Assembly (NCBI GenBank): GCA_951640165.1
Contig: OX621247.1
Location: 25,084,001-25,148,000, forward strand
Direction: 5' to 3'
Length of the DNA stretch: 64,000 bases
Source of the DNA: Pseudoips prasinana
Taxonomy: Eukaryota; Arthropoda; Insecta; Lepidoptera; Nolidae
Shown: positions 10,491 to 22,904 of the stretch, in pieces
How positions within the stretch are numbered: the stretch's first letter is position 1
Layout: each line of letters opens with the position of its first letter
Translations under genes and position numbers: made by a program
Notes under the pieces: generated by a model
The model's database searches: none
Seen by the model: only the letters and a program-made list of their open reading frames with translations
Told to the model about the DNA's origin: nothing

Positions 10491-11739
10491 TCCAATTTAC
10501 ATAATATTCCAAATTCCAATACGATGGGGTACAATTTCCATATTTGCATTTGCATTTTTCTGATTTAAGGAATTTTTTTATTTATCTATGGAATAAACTA
10601 AGTTGCTTCAAAAGTACAGAAGAGTAAAGTCCATGGCGCAAGCTAGCATTGTATAAATCATGATTTTTAATAAGTACATTCATTCCATTTATTAATCGCC
10701 GCCTAAGTGAATCTTTCACTTTTAATGTTTCTTCAGTAAATTGACGACTGTAAGGTGGCTAATGGATCAAATTTGAGGATAGTTTCTTGATCTTTCTATT
10801 TTTTTATGTTTATCGTGATCTAACAATGTTACTAAAGAACCGCTTAAGACGGTAAATACTTACTTATTAACTAAAGTACAACAAATCAGTGCTCAGCATC
10901 TGGAATTTTCATATTTTTAAGGTACAAAAGCCAAGAGCAGAGTTTTAGAAACCTTTTGCAAAATGTTAAACATACACCGAAATTAAATTAGCGTCATATA
11001 TTATTTGTTTTCAATCCTAAACTTTGTGAACCGACCAAAAAAATATTATCTACTTACACTTTTTATGCAAAAACATTGATGGGTTAAGGGACAACAAATA
11101 TGCTACCGAACGCAAATTCAACTTTAACACCGATATAACGAACCGTCACGAACCGCATTCGCAGGGTTAACTCTTTGTGCATCACATTAAAAAAATATTC
11201 AATAGGTACCTTCACCGTCGTATCCGTGGATACTCTTTGACTTTAATATTATCTTTATTGCGTAAGACGTTAGACCGATTTTCGTTGAGCAAATGTATCC
11301 ATTGACAAGGCGTCGTACCTATACCACGACGTGTCTATTCTCTAACCCTTTCGCAGCACAAAAAGACCAATTTTATATGCGTACCCGGTGTCTCATTTCA
11401 ATAAAGAGTAATAAAAAAAAAGATAAAACTTTTTTACCCACGATGCTTTAGGGTCACGTTTTTTATAGGGTTGTGTTGAATCCTTAATTTGCAACAAGGT
11501 GCATCGCAGGCAAAGTAGGGTGCATCGAGATTTAAATGAGTTCTGTAGTGAAAAAGTCGATGGGGTAACATTGGTTCTCGGTTATTTTTTCCCATAAACG
11601 TTGTGACAAAAGATGTTATGTTGTATGACATTGACGTGCCGATCGAGTTAATAATATTGACCTGTACTTTCTTATGATCTCTTTAGAGATAAATCTGATA
11701 AGCAGGTGTAACCTAGGAAACGAAGCGGTTTTTTAACAT
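10491..11739. other. Nothing recognised
   Basis: AT-rich. The 65-codon minus frame at 11434-11631 has no recognisable motif and no supporting context. Confidence 0.5.
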
Positions 11740-11780
11740 CATTCTGTGATCATCATGGCTGACATGATGATCACAGAATG
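11740..11780. repeat. Inverted repeat at an RTE tail
   Basis: The 18-base word CATTCTGTGATCATCATG (11740-11757) is followed after 5 nt by its exact complement (11763-11780). It abuts the terminal part of the RTE fragment at 11781. Confidence 0.8.
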
Positions 11781-11935
11781 AGTACGTCCACTGCTGGATC
11801 CAAACCTCCCCAAAGATTGCCATAATCGCCACGCTTGGCAGACGGGTTGGCGATCGCAGTTTGATGGTCATAGTTTACAGAAAAACGCTGCTGCCCGTTC
11901 TCTGGTAGGTATTCCCTTGGACACTATCTACGCTC
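11781..11935 (-). mobile_element. RTE-type LINE 3' end fragment
   Basis: Contains GTCCACTGCTGGATCC and GCAGACGGGTTGGCGATCGC as in the 4998-5165 copy, same orientation. The (ATG)n tail is part of the neighbouring inverted repeat. Confidence 0.65.
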
Positions 11936-13035
11936 CCCACTGATACTTAATAAAAATCCGAAACATCATAGGTACATACATAACCATTATTAATTCAGGA
12001 ATAAAGTCGAAAGTAACCACGTCCGTACTATGCTCAACCATTCATGTACATATATGCATTTGAAATGCATAGAAAAGCCGTCCTTATTTTTAAGACAATA
12101 AAGTCCAATCAATATAATTTATAAGAAAATACCTCTTATTAATCTTCCATTAACCTTCCATTATAATTATTTTTGATTCATCAAATACCTTTAAATCACT
12201 ATAGTACTTTATTAAATTGTAAAGTTCAACCCTCTGAACATTTTCTGCTAGGTCTAACAGCGTCCTTATCTAGATATTGTTAGTGATATTCACTAATATT
12301 TATTAGTGGTGACGTGCCGTAGGATCGTATTAACTGTTATATTAGTAGAGCCGATACGAAACTGCTCACCACTTTTATTCTTGTGATTGTAGCAGATAGC
12401 TAGAGCATACCGATGGGTTGCGTTTATTTTCAGAGTTTGGTTGAACGTAATACTTCTCTATGCTACTACTGTAACTTTCCCGGGTACTTAGCTAGCCAGA
12501 CGGGTTCCATTGATATCAAACAGAGACATATAAATAACTATTTTCCAATCTGGTTTTGTAATTATATGTATCAAAAGAATCATGTAGTAAGTACGAAAAC
12601 ATATTACGCCAAACAAGCAGAATCAACACATCATTTTAATTGTTAAGGAGTGTTCTTCATGATTATTGAGTTTATTGCAATCCAGAAATTATACTCTTTT
12701 TAAACTTTTGTTTAATTTTGTATTGTTTTTTTATGTGTGTATTAAACCTATATCGCAAATTATGAGTACAAATATATCAACAAGTTCTGACTTTCTGCAT
12801 GGTTCAATTCCTGTACAAGAAAATTATTTGTGTGATCCATAACTTATTCTTCTGTGTCTGTGTGTGTTTCAAAGAGATTTATTTTCCTAATGTGGAAGTA
12901 GTCTATTATTAAGGAGAAACAAATTCTTCAGAATTTACCAAAACGTATATGACATCTTTCAAGCATATATATTCGAATAAATAAGGATTTATCAAAATCG
13001 TTCCACAAATGTCTGATTAATCGGTATGCATACAC
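11936..13035. other. Mostly unassigned, possible SINE scrap near 12790
   Basis: GGTTCAATTCCTG and ATTTGTGTGATCCATAACTT (12800-12845) recall the B box and body of SINE family B, but the head is absent. The 77-codon frame at 12413-12646 has no recognisable motif. Confidence 0.35.
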
Positions 13036-13062
13036 GAAACAAGAAGATAACCTTCTTGTTTC
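13036..13062. repeat. Short hairpin
   Basis: GAAACAAGAAG and CTTCTTGTTTC flank a 5-nt loop, an 11-bp perfect stem. The low stem length makes chance plausible. Confidence 0.5.
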
Positions 13063-13194
13063 CTTTGATACACAAACCTTTATACTTTTTGAAGGCGGAC
13101 ATACATAGTAATCGTTTTGTTTATCTTAAACGCACAGATTAAATTAACCTAAATGGTTACACAATACTTAATCTTTCTTTACCTTTATTGTATG

Positions 13195-13440
13195 GGCAGT
13201 GGTGACCCTGGCGCATGGCGTCGAAGTTGTTCAAGCCACCCAGTAAGCCTCTGACATGGCTTAACGAATGTTGTCTGACAACAACATCAGGGGCTGACAA
13301 CTTAACGTACCCTCCGAAGCACGGAGACGTTCAGAAATAAAACCATTTTGGCTGTCAACCATCTATGGACCGACCGCGAGCCTAGTTGTTTGACCTCGCG
13401 AATCACTTACGGACCGGTGAGAGCATCAGCTATGAATATT
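13195..13440 (-). repeat. Dispersed repeat family D, copy 1
   Basis: On the minus strand the blocks run CTCACCGGTCCGTAAGTGAT, GGTCCATAGATGGTTGAC, CCAAAATGGTTTTATTTCTG and then TACTGGGTGGCTTGAA. The same order recurs at 18440, 26440 and 43758 on the plus strand. It is non-coding with no clear terminal repeats. I recall a widespread lepidopteran interspersed repeat of this kind but cannot give its class. Confidence 0.6.
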
Positions 13441-13858
13441 TAATGTAAGGTAAAACTCTTAGTTATTAATAAGAGAGTATGGCATACTACTCAGAACGTA
13501 AAGCTCTATTGATTGATCGCAACCATAATGGATATAGTAAATAATTAAATACATGATGAATAGGTAATATGCAATACCATCAAAGGTACCTCATTGCATG
13601 TTCGTACACACGAGTTAATACATAATGAGGCAAGTACAGTCGAGATCGCAGTTAGTTGAACATGCGTACTTATAATCAGATCATGTTACTATGCTACACT
13701 TTTGGTAAATTTTAAATTACACTCGCTTTTTAGTAGAGTACTTTATAACGGACAGAAGGCTCGCTACAGCTCACATTTCCCGTATTATCAGAGTTATAAA
13801 ATTAAATAATAAAATAAAAATAATTTATTTCAGACTACATTTGTTACTAACAATTTGT

Positions 13859-13956
13859 ACAGACGCCAGCACATCAAGCTACCAAAATCTGTCAAATTTC
13901 CCCAATTGAAAGTGAACCTTATGCATTTGTGATTAAGTTGATGTGTTGGCGTCTGT
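13859..13956. mobile_element. TA-flanked MITE, copy 2 (internally deleted)
   Basis: It carries CAGACGCCAGCACATCAAGC at the left and GTTGGCGTCTG at the right, TA on both sides, and a shortened core. It belongs with the copies at 9062, 26161 and 50552. Confidence 0.75.
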
Positions 13957-14021
13957 AACTATGTAACAAAAATGAAGGTGTTGCCTGCGTCAGCTAATGG
14001 ATTCCAATACATTCTACATAA

Positions 14022-14100
14022 CGGCATGGAAAATTACACAAACATGTTATAATATTAACATGTTTGTTTAATTTTGCATGCCGTTTAATAAATTAAACGG
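14022..14100. repeat. Imperfect fold-back
   Basis: AACGGCATG...AACATGTTA pairs with TAACATGTT...CATGCCGTT with a few mismatches. A second small palindrome (CCGTTTAATAAATTAAACGG) follows. Probably a decayed MITE. Confidence 0.5.
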
Positions 14101-16547
14101 CAGTAAATATATAAATTATTAAACATAAATGTCAAATTCAATACATCAACTAAATATAAGTCAAATGATATTATACCTAATAGTTAGCTAGAAACAAAAG
14201 TAAATGGTGAATTAAATTATATTAAATTAATAATTTTGGCATAAAACAATAACTATATTGTCAATCAATAATGCTATAAAGAATCAGCGCTTACGAAATC
14301 ATGAGTAGCACTTTTCCACCAGTAGTTGTGTCCGTTATAACGTGTGTTGTGCCATCTTTCAAATATTGAGGTATTTCTATAGATAACAGGTCCTAATAGT
14401 CTGTCTTGTAAGTAATATTTTAATCTGTAAGTCTAATTATACTAGATAGTTCTTGTAGTTGATAGTCATTCAACGAGAATTTCAGAAATTCATATCAAAT
14501 ACAAAAATTCAGCTACTTAGTTGAGCGTGACCAACACTCGCGTTGATGTAGTAACTTAGTGATAGATCCTAATAGGTTTCAAATAAAATCCGTAGTTTTG
14601 GTTGTTGTGTAGATAACTATGAACTCGACTGTACTTCGTGTAGCTCTACTAACTTTTTAAACATTCCACCGTTTGCTATCTTTATTGCAAACTACCCATT
14701 CCCCTATCTACATCGTTCACAGTATGGCGACAAAAATATTTTCCGTAATAATGTTCTAACATAATCCTAGTAGATACCTGCGTACGGGCAATTTTAGAGC
14801 GCTGTCCTGTACAGGATTTCCCTTTGCGACGTGTGCCTTCAAACAGGAAAACGTTATCCCCACACACCCGTTGAAACTCCCACCTCCCTGCTTAGTTGAC
14901 GAATACAGCTGTGGGGTGAGGCATAGACGGGTAGCGAGGAGAATATTTATGATTAGAATAGTATAAGTATGTCATTTAGATTATTTACTATTGACTTAAT
15001 ACGGTTAACAACTACTCATATGCCAAAAATATTTGCCACGATTTGTCTACTGCTTACATATCGAAAGTCTTTAGGTCTTTCACGCTTTCATATCAATTGT
15101 TTCTCGTAAGCAACACCTAGATGATATAAGAATATAAAAACCTTTGTATCTAAGTAAAACATCACATGCTTTCCTAATGCCTACTGCATTATATCTATCA
15201 TTAATATCATCTAAAATAAAACTACCAAATGAAACCTCAATTTTGTGTTCGTTAAATGATGTTAAAAATCTGTTATATGAGCAAGTTACTAAGAACATGT
15301 GACATATATGATGTTATTTAAAATAATATATTTAAATATATTGATCCTCTTATGTGATGTTTTAATGATATAGAGTAATTTAGGTACATACCCACATACA
15401 TATATATTTTATTGTGTCTTTAACCAAACTACAAAACATATCTAATTCAAGGTAAAAAATGGATCTAAATTTTAATATTTGTATTTGAAAACTTCAGTTG
15501 TATAAATAAAGAATGTCGCTATATTTATACTACAGGCTACAGAGTACTTATTACGTGAGAAATTAAAATTAAGTTTCTTTAAAAAATGTAGAGAATGCCG
15601 ATTATCCTTGGCAGCTTAACACTTGGGCCATACTTCTAAACATGCGTTACAGAGCCACCCTGCTTAGGCGACCAAACAGCGGGGTGGGCTATGTACCACC
15701 ACCATCGCATGATATATAGTGCCCCTTAAACTTAAACGGATTACCTTTGATATATTACGTGGATTCGCAATTCAATCTCGGATAGTCGATCTCTCTGTGC
15801 TTAGGTGTGATTGCTTTTTGAAGACATTCGTAGTAATTACGTCACGTAGGTGGGTACTTCATGCTCTTGTGATGTGAATATATTTGTAGTTTAGAGTGCA
15901 TTAGACAATTTCGCGATAGTCGCGTAAAATACGTATGTCTTCATAGGCATGATGTATAAATATTGGTGTTCATAAGCTGTTGGCTTCGCGCCAAATTCCA
16001 ACACTTTTCAACAAGACTCTATCTATGCCTCTCCACTTAATACAAAGATTTTTCATATTCTTGCATGGAAATCAAGGGTTAATCACCTAACGATATCACC
16101 ATTGCTGCGACTAAGATATCTTTGCTATATTTTTAGTCTAAAAGCTGCAAAAATTAACCATGGTATATCTAATATCAACATCAGTCTTCGATTGACGATC
16201 AGTCAATTGTAGAGCTATTTTTAATCGATTTCAAAAGAGTTAGGTTTTTAATGCAATTATATGCATTTTTTATGTAATTTCAAGCGATACCTCCGCTGTT
16301 TCTAAACCGATATTTTTTTATTAGATGTGATATGCCTTCGAGTCGTCCCAAATAAATCATTGCTAAAATCGGTAATTGTTAAAATTGTTTTACGATAACA
16401 CTCATTATTGTTAATGTCGTGATCAAAGTACAGCAAGAGCTTAACATCAGATGGGCCATAGTGGGTATTCTATTTAACTATCTCTATTTAACTGTCAAAT
16501 TGTTTCGATGAAAACATAATATTAAGGATCTCATCAATTTTCACAAT
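14101..16547. other. Long stretch without a recognised feature
   Basis: The 14640-14940 part is less AT-rich and unique in the window. Frames there (14682-14867) and at 15080-15298 are short and motif-free. A GC-richer patch at 15610-15720 is also unassigned. Confidence 0.45.
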
Positions 16548-16605
16548 AATTTACATTGTGTGACCGTACAAGACATTAGTCTTGTAAGTCACAGAATGTA
16601 AATTA
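16548..16605. repeat. Imperfect fold-back (MITE-like)
   Basis: TAATTTACATTGTGTGAC...ACAAG pairs with CTTGT...GTCACAGAATGTAAATTA around a short loop. Confidence 0.55.
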
Positions 16606-16693
16606 AGTTTGAGACAAAATACGTTTACCTTCATAGGTAGATACTAACTTGTTTCCAACTATACTGCACTGGATTTATCACTTATTAAGTATA

Positions 16694-16735
16694 TTCAATG
16701 TATAGTTGATATATGTATGTCAACTATACATTGAA
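16694..16735. repeat. Hairpin with 16-bp arms
   Basis: TTCAATGTATAGTTGA (16694-16709) has a perfect complement ending at 16735, with a 10-nt loop. Weak pairing continues outward. Confidence 0.65.
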
Positions 16736-17160
16736 AGTACTTGATATTAGGGAAAATTACTGAGCCTCTTTAATATTCCTATTATTTTTATTTATATACC
16801 AACATATATGCTCTCTTTATCCCTTAATTTCCAATGTATTTAAATCTGTGCTCTCATAATAAGTGAATGTCAGTAATTCTTGAATTAATTTAAATAACTA
16901 CCGAATAGTCCTTACCTTAAGTAAGAGTAAATTAGTCGGTACTTTTAAGATTTAGAAGAAATGAGATAGCTATGACTTGATTTTAGTATCTCATTTGTAT
17001 AGGGTTAAATAATAAAACAATGCAACGGTTTTGATCAAGAAAGATCTTAAGATTTTTATTCAATATTCTTGAAATAACTCAATTCTAAATACATAAACTC
17101 GTATTGAGAGATGATACTCTGATCATTCTTTCCTAAATCTTTGAAGTTACGACTAAGTGC

Positions 17161-17269
17161 CGATTTCACCGTTAAAATTAAACGCGATCAATGGACGCTA
17201 AACTCAGTTACAATAAGCGGAACCTACTTTAGCGCCCATTGATCGCGTTTAATTTTAACGGTGAAATCG
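17161..17269. mobile_element. MITE with 42-bp terminal inverted repeats
   Basis: Arms 17161-17202 and 17228-17269 match at 41 of 42 positions with a 25-nt spacer. The arm starts CGATTTCACCGTTAAAATTA. No clear target duplication is visible and nothing is encoded. The near-perfect arms indicate a young copy or gene conversion. Confidence 0.75.
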
Positions 17270-17916
17270 ACTGTAACTCTTACTTAAAAATTGGAACTGT
17301 TCGGTAGGTATTTCAATCCACTAAAAAATTACAGAAATTGACTTATGATGCGAACACATATTTAACTAAATTGTAAATTAAGGGATAACAAGTGTATATA
17401 GATAATTATAACTTACATTTAACCTGTAATTTTAAGAATCATTTTCTTAAATATATCCTAATCACAGTTCTGTTATACGCGCAATAAAAGTAAGACGAAC
17501 TCTTAAAGGGAATTTTTTTCTCACTTTCCCATACCTATAAAAACTCTACTAAAACATTTTTAATCAGTGGTTCAAGATTTACCTTTTGTTTCCCCTTTGA
17601 ATTTCCCATACGTTCCAATCTTGCTTACCTACCTGCTGCTTTAATTAGAAATGTCTTGATACAGGTGACGGCAGCGCCCCAGCACCCCATGATGTTGGTT
17701 GCTGTGAAACAAACCACAATGGGGTAGGTACGCATCACACGTACTTTCATCACTTGCCAAGGAGAAGGGCATGTGGCAAGAGCAAGAACGTCATACGAGT
17801 ATGTATGGATATGGCAGTGAACAAAATTTGATACATGTCATTAATAATAATAATAAATAATAACTGACTTTTATTTCGGATAACAATACAGATCCATATT
17901 TTGTTAATAAAGTGAC
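17270..17916. other. Nothing recognised
   Basis: AT-rich with a GC-richer patch near 17650-17780 that matches nothing else in the window. Confidence 0.45.
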
Positions 17917-18411
17917 TTATGAACTAATATTAGTAAGGAAAATTGGTAAGGAGATATTATAAATTAAGGTGGGTACTCTGTCTGTGCAGAACGGTATTAA
18001 GCACCCTAACTTTATTACCCTCTGCACAAACTCTGCAACAATAGGTGAGCTGTAATTTTCAGCAACCGTTCTCAAAATGCTGTTGTTACTGTCTCTTACT
18101 CTCCTTAGGATGGATGCGGTTTTTTTGCGGATGACAGCGTGGAAATCGTCCGTCCGAGCCGTCGCAAACATCTCTGAGGCACTACAAAACCGTGGCAGTT
18201 TCAAAAGCATTCTGAAAACATTGATGTACTGTATACGCTGGACATCTAGCCATCTTTTGGTATGGTTGACCAATAGATTGCTAGTGTAGAAACTCTGACA
18301 GTACGATTTAAACAGAGTAATTTTAACTTGTTTTGTACACTGTGCAAATCTACGAGCCAGCATGTTACCCCTGACCACTAGTGCCCTACGCTCTCTTTCG
18401 ATGTCATTCAT
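17917..18411 (-). pseudogene. LINE reverse transcriptase C-terminal remnant
   Basis: A 164-codon minus frame starts MNDIERERRALVVRGNMLAR and continues with FAQCTKQVKITLFKSYCQSF, then RVQYNNAFRMLL-like and LPRFCSASEMFATARTDDFH-like segments and RKKTASILRRVRDSN. This is the region after the reverse transcriptase catalytic domain in many insect LINE polyproteins, with its usual RERRAL, SYCQSFYT and PRFCSAS signatures. The catalytic motifs and the endonuclease are missing: homology fades just upstream of the first Met, so it is 5'-truncated and the start codon is fortuitous. The frame is still open. The clade (Jockey/CR1-like is my guess) is uncertain. Family D repeat sequence lies directly beyond its broken end. 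Confidence 0.8.
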
Positions 18412-18439
18412 AATGCAGGAAAAAGAAAGGATCCATAAT

Positions 18440-18620
18440 AGTGGTCAAACGCTCATAGCCAGTTACCAGTCTGTAGATGAGTGATCGCCAAAGGTTTTTT
18501 TTGAGCATCTTTGTGCTTAGAGGTCACGTTAAGCTGTCGGTAGCGGTTGCAGTGATTAGGCAATAGTAATTAAGCTATGTAAGGGCCTACTGGGCGGTTA
18601 GAACAATTCAAACACTAGAG
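18440..18620 (+). repeat. Dispersed repeat family D, copy 2
   Basis: The CAGTCTGTAGATGAGTGATC and GCCTACTGGGCGGTTAGAAC blocks are in the same order as 13195-13440 but opposite strand. It abuts the truncated end of the LINE remnant. Confidence 0.5.
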
Positions 18621-20113
18621 GGAGCATTGCCCAGACTATAAAGTAAGTGCTTAATATAAATGACCATATGTGTTTATTAGCTCTCACTCCAGTTTTGCCT
18701 GCGTGGTTTACTGTTCGAAAAATCCAAACAATTTTCCGGAATATTTGTTATCATACAAATATTAGGTATGGAAAATTGTGGAAGGTAGTTTGGACGGAAT
18801 GTACCTACTGATGAGCAAGTTCTTTTTGTTTCAAATCTCAGGCATATAAGTTAAGACCTGAAAGGCAACAAACAAACATACTCACAAATTATAAGATGTA
18901 TCTCTTAATTCACAGAAATTATAATATTGGTATTTAATTTTTCGACGCCTTATAGCTTAGTTATAGTAGTCGTTACTTTAGCTGATATATTTTTTGTCTT
19001 TGAAATATTTTTACTGAATGAATTAAATTTTAAGTATGGAAACAATTAAAACCCTTTTAAAGATTTTATTGCGGACTAAGTGTTACAGAGGGTCTTAAAA
19101 TTACGGTCAAACTTATAACTTAGTCGCCTTATCAGGCATAGCAACAACACATTCTTAATTACATTTGTGTACTTATATTATGATGTCATTTTACAATAAA
19201 TATTTTATGCTATAGATTATACACTAAAAGATGTCGGTCACATAATATTATTATATTACTAAATTATTTAATTAAATTAATACACTAAACTCTATAATTT
19301 AAATTATTACATTGATATTAATTACATTTGATACATTTAGCATATGAATTCATTGACATACAGTCATATGTAAGCATTTCTCTATTAACCATTTTTTAAC
19401 GTCATTTTAAATTTAGTTTCAGTCAGCTCTCTTGATACTTATGGATACTTATTTTTCATTACGGAAGGTTCTTTTTTTTCGTTTGTTGGTACAGACGGAT
19501 ACAGACATGTTACATATAAAAGTATAAAACATATACCCTACTAGATGCAGACACAGCATGCATAAAATAAAATTAACATACCTAAACAAAACTAAATTCT
19601 AAATTAAAAGTACCTTAAATACTTTTACTAAATAATTTAAATAAATTACTAATTGACTTTTGTTTACTAAGTGTTTTTTGGTTATTCTATATTTTTAAGT
19701 TTTTTCTTTAGTGAGGCGATAAAGGCTTGTTGGTGATAAAGGCTTGAATCAATCCATCTTTGCAATCTGCCATGTGTACTACCCAACAATGAAAGTAGAA
19801 GCGGCTACCTTATAAACTTATATAGCTGCTGAACAAAATAATGACCAAAACAATAAAATCCGTTAAAAATCACAAGGCCACCTCCAAAAACGATGCACGT
19901 ATTTACGCCGAGTTGGTTCGATAGTGCCTACATGCTAGGGGAGGCGGCGCGTGGACAGGCATTCGAAATGAAGAGTGCTCACTACTACGTCTGTCTGCCC
20001 TCTGTCACTATACACTATGGAGACCGACCTGGTGAAGAAAGAACATATTTTAAAACAAATTTTCAAATATAAGCTTCAGTTAATGTCTGGAACACATCTT
20101 GTGGTCATAATTG
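18621..20113. other. Nothing recognised
   Basis: Very AT-rich to about 19850, then a small GC-rich patch (19900-19980). No frame or repeat is supported. Confidence 0.45.
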
Positions 20114-20345
20114 AGACGGGTCTGTTGGCGTGGTTGGTAGATACGCTGCCTTTCACGCCGGAGGTCTTGGGTTCTATTCCCACCCGAGAAAAATATTTGT
20201 GTGCATGAACATTTCTGTTTGTCCTGAGTCTAGAAAAGAAAAATAGTATAAGTAGTATATCAGTTATCTGGTTTCCATAGTACTTAGTTTGGGATCAGAT
20301 GACCGTGTGTGAATAATGTCCCAGGATATTATATTATTATATTAT
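20114..20345 (+). mobile_element. tRNA-derived SINE (family A)
   Basis: The A box lies in GTTGGCGTGGTTGG and the B box in GGGTTCTATTCCC, about 45 bp apart as in a tRNA promoter. The body has TGTTTGTCCTGAGTCT, TCAGTTATCTGGTTTCCATA, TTTGGGATCAGATGACCG and AATGTCCCAGGATATTA, then an ATT-rich tail. Part of the centre is deleted relative to 29265. Confidence 0.8.
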
Positions 20346-20799
20346 ATTATTATAATGGAATAGACGGCAGGAACAGTAGACTTCTATTTCTTTTTCGACT
20401 TTCTGAGATTCTAAAAGGGACCGTCTTAAGGTACCGTATCGATTCTAGTAATATAAAACTTAGAATTGATTTTATTGCTTACCCAAACATCATAAAGAAT
20501 ATGGATATTTAGATACTTATACATACATATATATTATACAATTATTAATAATTTTGGTTTGTCGTGTTATGCTATATAACATGTACAATGAAAGTGGTTT
20601 TCATTTCATTAAAATTTAATTGGTTTTAGTAAAGTGTATTCTGATAGTAATTTATTTTCTTTAAATAATTTAATTTTTTATGCCTAACAAGCAGTACATA
20701 GATGTACCATATTTTATTATCAATATGTGAATCTTTTGTGTCAATCCAGCTGCCGTTACGTTACCAGCGTAGTGACAAAAAATGACACTGCGTTGAATT

Positions 20800-20867
20800 C
20801 TTTCAGACCGAAACGCTTACCCAATACCGTACAGCTCCGGCATTGCGTAGGCGTTTTGGTCTGAAAG
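20800..20867. repeat. Fold-back with ~21-bp arms
   Basis: CTTTCAGACCGAAACGC (left) pairs with GCGTTTTGGTCTGAAAG (right), extended by TTAC/GTAG, around a 26-nt loop. MITE-like. Confidence 0.65.
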
Positions 20868-21297
20868 ATGCCGTAGCTGTAGTACTACAAAAAACCAATG
20901 CATTTATTTTTTATAGTCCCTCTCCATACTAAGTCAACCTCGCAGGGGTAGTTGAGCACTCATATCTTGGGCCGCGACTCCCGCCTGCTAATGGCGGACC
21001 AACGTTTATATTGAAATACTCCATCGAATCGCTATGTCGCGCGAATTGTTATGTAGCACTAACTATGGAATCCCTTGATGAGGACAAGGACAATGTACTC
21101 CTACAGTTTTTAATAATGCTGCTTTTTGTTTATGGTTTGTTTTAGACATAACAAATTTGTCATTATCTAAAAAAAAATAAGGCGTGAACGTGCGAGCAAT
21201 TGCTTCATAATAACAGCAAGAAAAAAAATAAGGTGACGGTGATATGGCGCGAAAAAAATGTCAATTCAGCGACCAATTTTAAAATTTAAATTAAGTA
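20868..21297. other. Nothing recognised
   Basis: Includes a modest GC-richer patch at 20935-21010. No repeat partner in the window. Confidence 0.45.
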
Positions 21298-21536
21298 TCT
21301 ATATATATAAAAATCAATGCCACTTTTCGTTGTAATGTTATAACTCAACAACGCCTTTACCGATTTGGCTAATTTTGGTCTTGAATTATTCGTGGAAGTC
21401 CAGGGAAGGTTTGTACGTGGAGAAAATTTAAAAAAAGTCTTGAAAAAGTGTAAAATCAACATCTTTTCATACTCCCATATACAAACAATTTGTACTAATA
21501 GTTAAAAGCGTAGCGAAGCACGTACCGGGCCGCTAG
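21298..21536 (+). mobile_element. Non-autonomous Helitron
   Basis: Begins TCTATATATATAAAAATCAA, ends CCGGGCCGCTAG, and lies between host A (21297) and T (21537). About 150 bp from the left part is almost identical to the opposite-strand copy at 52367-52637. Its right part is shorter through an internal deletion. No coding sequence. Confidence 0.85.
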
Positions 21537-22152
21537 TACAGTATATAATATACTGTTTTATTTAGTTTAAGTTAGCTTTGTTAAAATTAGACTACGTATT
21601 TTAGTTTAGAATTTGCAAGCAATAGTCATAAACAACGAAACGTGAAGCTATTTACATTTCAGGTAGTGAGCAGACAATTCACGGACGGTTGCCATGGGTA
21701 CGGCAATATGGCCGACGTCTGCTGCGGTTTCAAACTTCGCCTCTAGTTCCAAATTGTTCCAAGAGTATTTTAGAGCAGCGTATGTACGTGCATAATTACG
21801 TTATGTACGCCCGTCTATATACCACGGTCCCACTAATTACAGGTACTGTTCGCAAATTTGTTTGAATATAATCTGACAAATTTGTAAATCTGTGAAAGGA
21901 AAAGTTTGTAAAGTATAATATCAGGCCTGTTGGAAAACTGTTCCTTCACGTTACTACTGATTATAATTAGCTAATTACGGTTAAAGTATTTTACGTGGAT
22001 TAGAAGCCTTTTAAAGCATCACCTAGTATTTTATTTTAACATTTCATGAAAATTTTATGTTGAGCAATAATGTCTTTGACCACCATAGACGATTCTTTTT
22101 TATTTATTTATTAAATTCCTTAGTAATAATAATGCGGGGCATAATAATATAG
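21537..22152. other. Nothing recognised
   Basis: A GC-richer unique patch at 21665-21760 is the only distinctive part. Confidence 0.45.
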
Positions 22153-22763
22153 TTTTTTAGGGTTCCGTAACCAAATGGCAAAAAACGGAACCCTAGTAGA
22201 TTCGTCATGTCTGTCTGTCGGTCTGTCTGTCTGTCCATCCGTATGTCACAGCCACTTTTTTCCGAAACTCTAAGAGCTGTACTATTGCAACTTGGTAAGT
22301 AGATGTATTTGGTGCACCGCATTAAGATTTTTACACAAAAATAGAAAAAGAACAATAATTTTGGGGGGTCCCCATACATAGAACTGAAACTCAATTTTTT
22401 TTTTGTTTCATCATACCCATACATGTGCCTATGGATAGGTCTTCAAAATGATATTGAGGTTTCAAATATCATTTTTTTCTAAACTGAATAGTTTGCGCGA
22501 GAGACATTTCCAAAGCGGTAAAATGAGTGTCCCCCTCCCCCCCTGTAACTTCTAAAATAAGAGAATGATAAAACTAAAAAATATATATGATGTACATTAC
22601 CATGCAAACTAACAACGAAAATTGGTTTGAACGAGATCTAGCGAGTAGTTTTTTTTAATACGTCATAAATCGTAAATCGCAATTTGCTTTCGTTTAATCA
22701 ACTGAAATACTTGCTGCTACGGAACCCTTCATGGGCGAGTCTGACTCGCACTGGGCGGTTTTT
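22153..22763 (+). repeat. GGTTCCGTA-type interspersed repeat
   Basis: Begins with GGGTTCCGTAACC and an AAAACGGAACCCTAGTAG echo, followed by repeats of TGTCTGTC. It closes with CTACGGAACCCTTCATGG, GCGAGTCTGACTCGCACTGG and GCGGTTTTTAT. I recognise this as a common moth and butterfly repeat whose transposon class I cannot state. Degraded relatives lie at 9330-9530 and 1345-1398. The minus frame at 22104-22424 runs through its left half and is not a gene. Confidence 0.65.
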
Positions 22764-22781
22764 ATTTATATATCATTTTAG

Positions 22782-22904
22782 CTAATCTTGAGGAGTATAG
22801 GCCTCCTTCCTCTCACCCAATTTTTTCCTATCTTGGGCTGTTCGCATCCAATCATTTTTTATGAATTTTTTAAATTCGTCTTCCCATCTTTCCAAGGGCA
22901 TTTT
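22782..22904 (-). pseudogene. LINE polymerase C-terminal remnant (RTE-like)
   Basis: The minus frame reads PLERWEDEFKKFIKNDWMRT then AQDRKKLGERKEAYTPQD and a stop. The RWxDDxxK...WMRxAQDRxxW...EAY layout is the last ~40 residues of RTE-like LINE polyproteins. The Met-rich start upstream (to 22964) does not fit and is not part of the homology. Only the extreme C-terminus remains. Confidence 0.6.
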
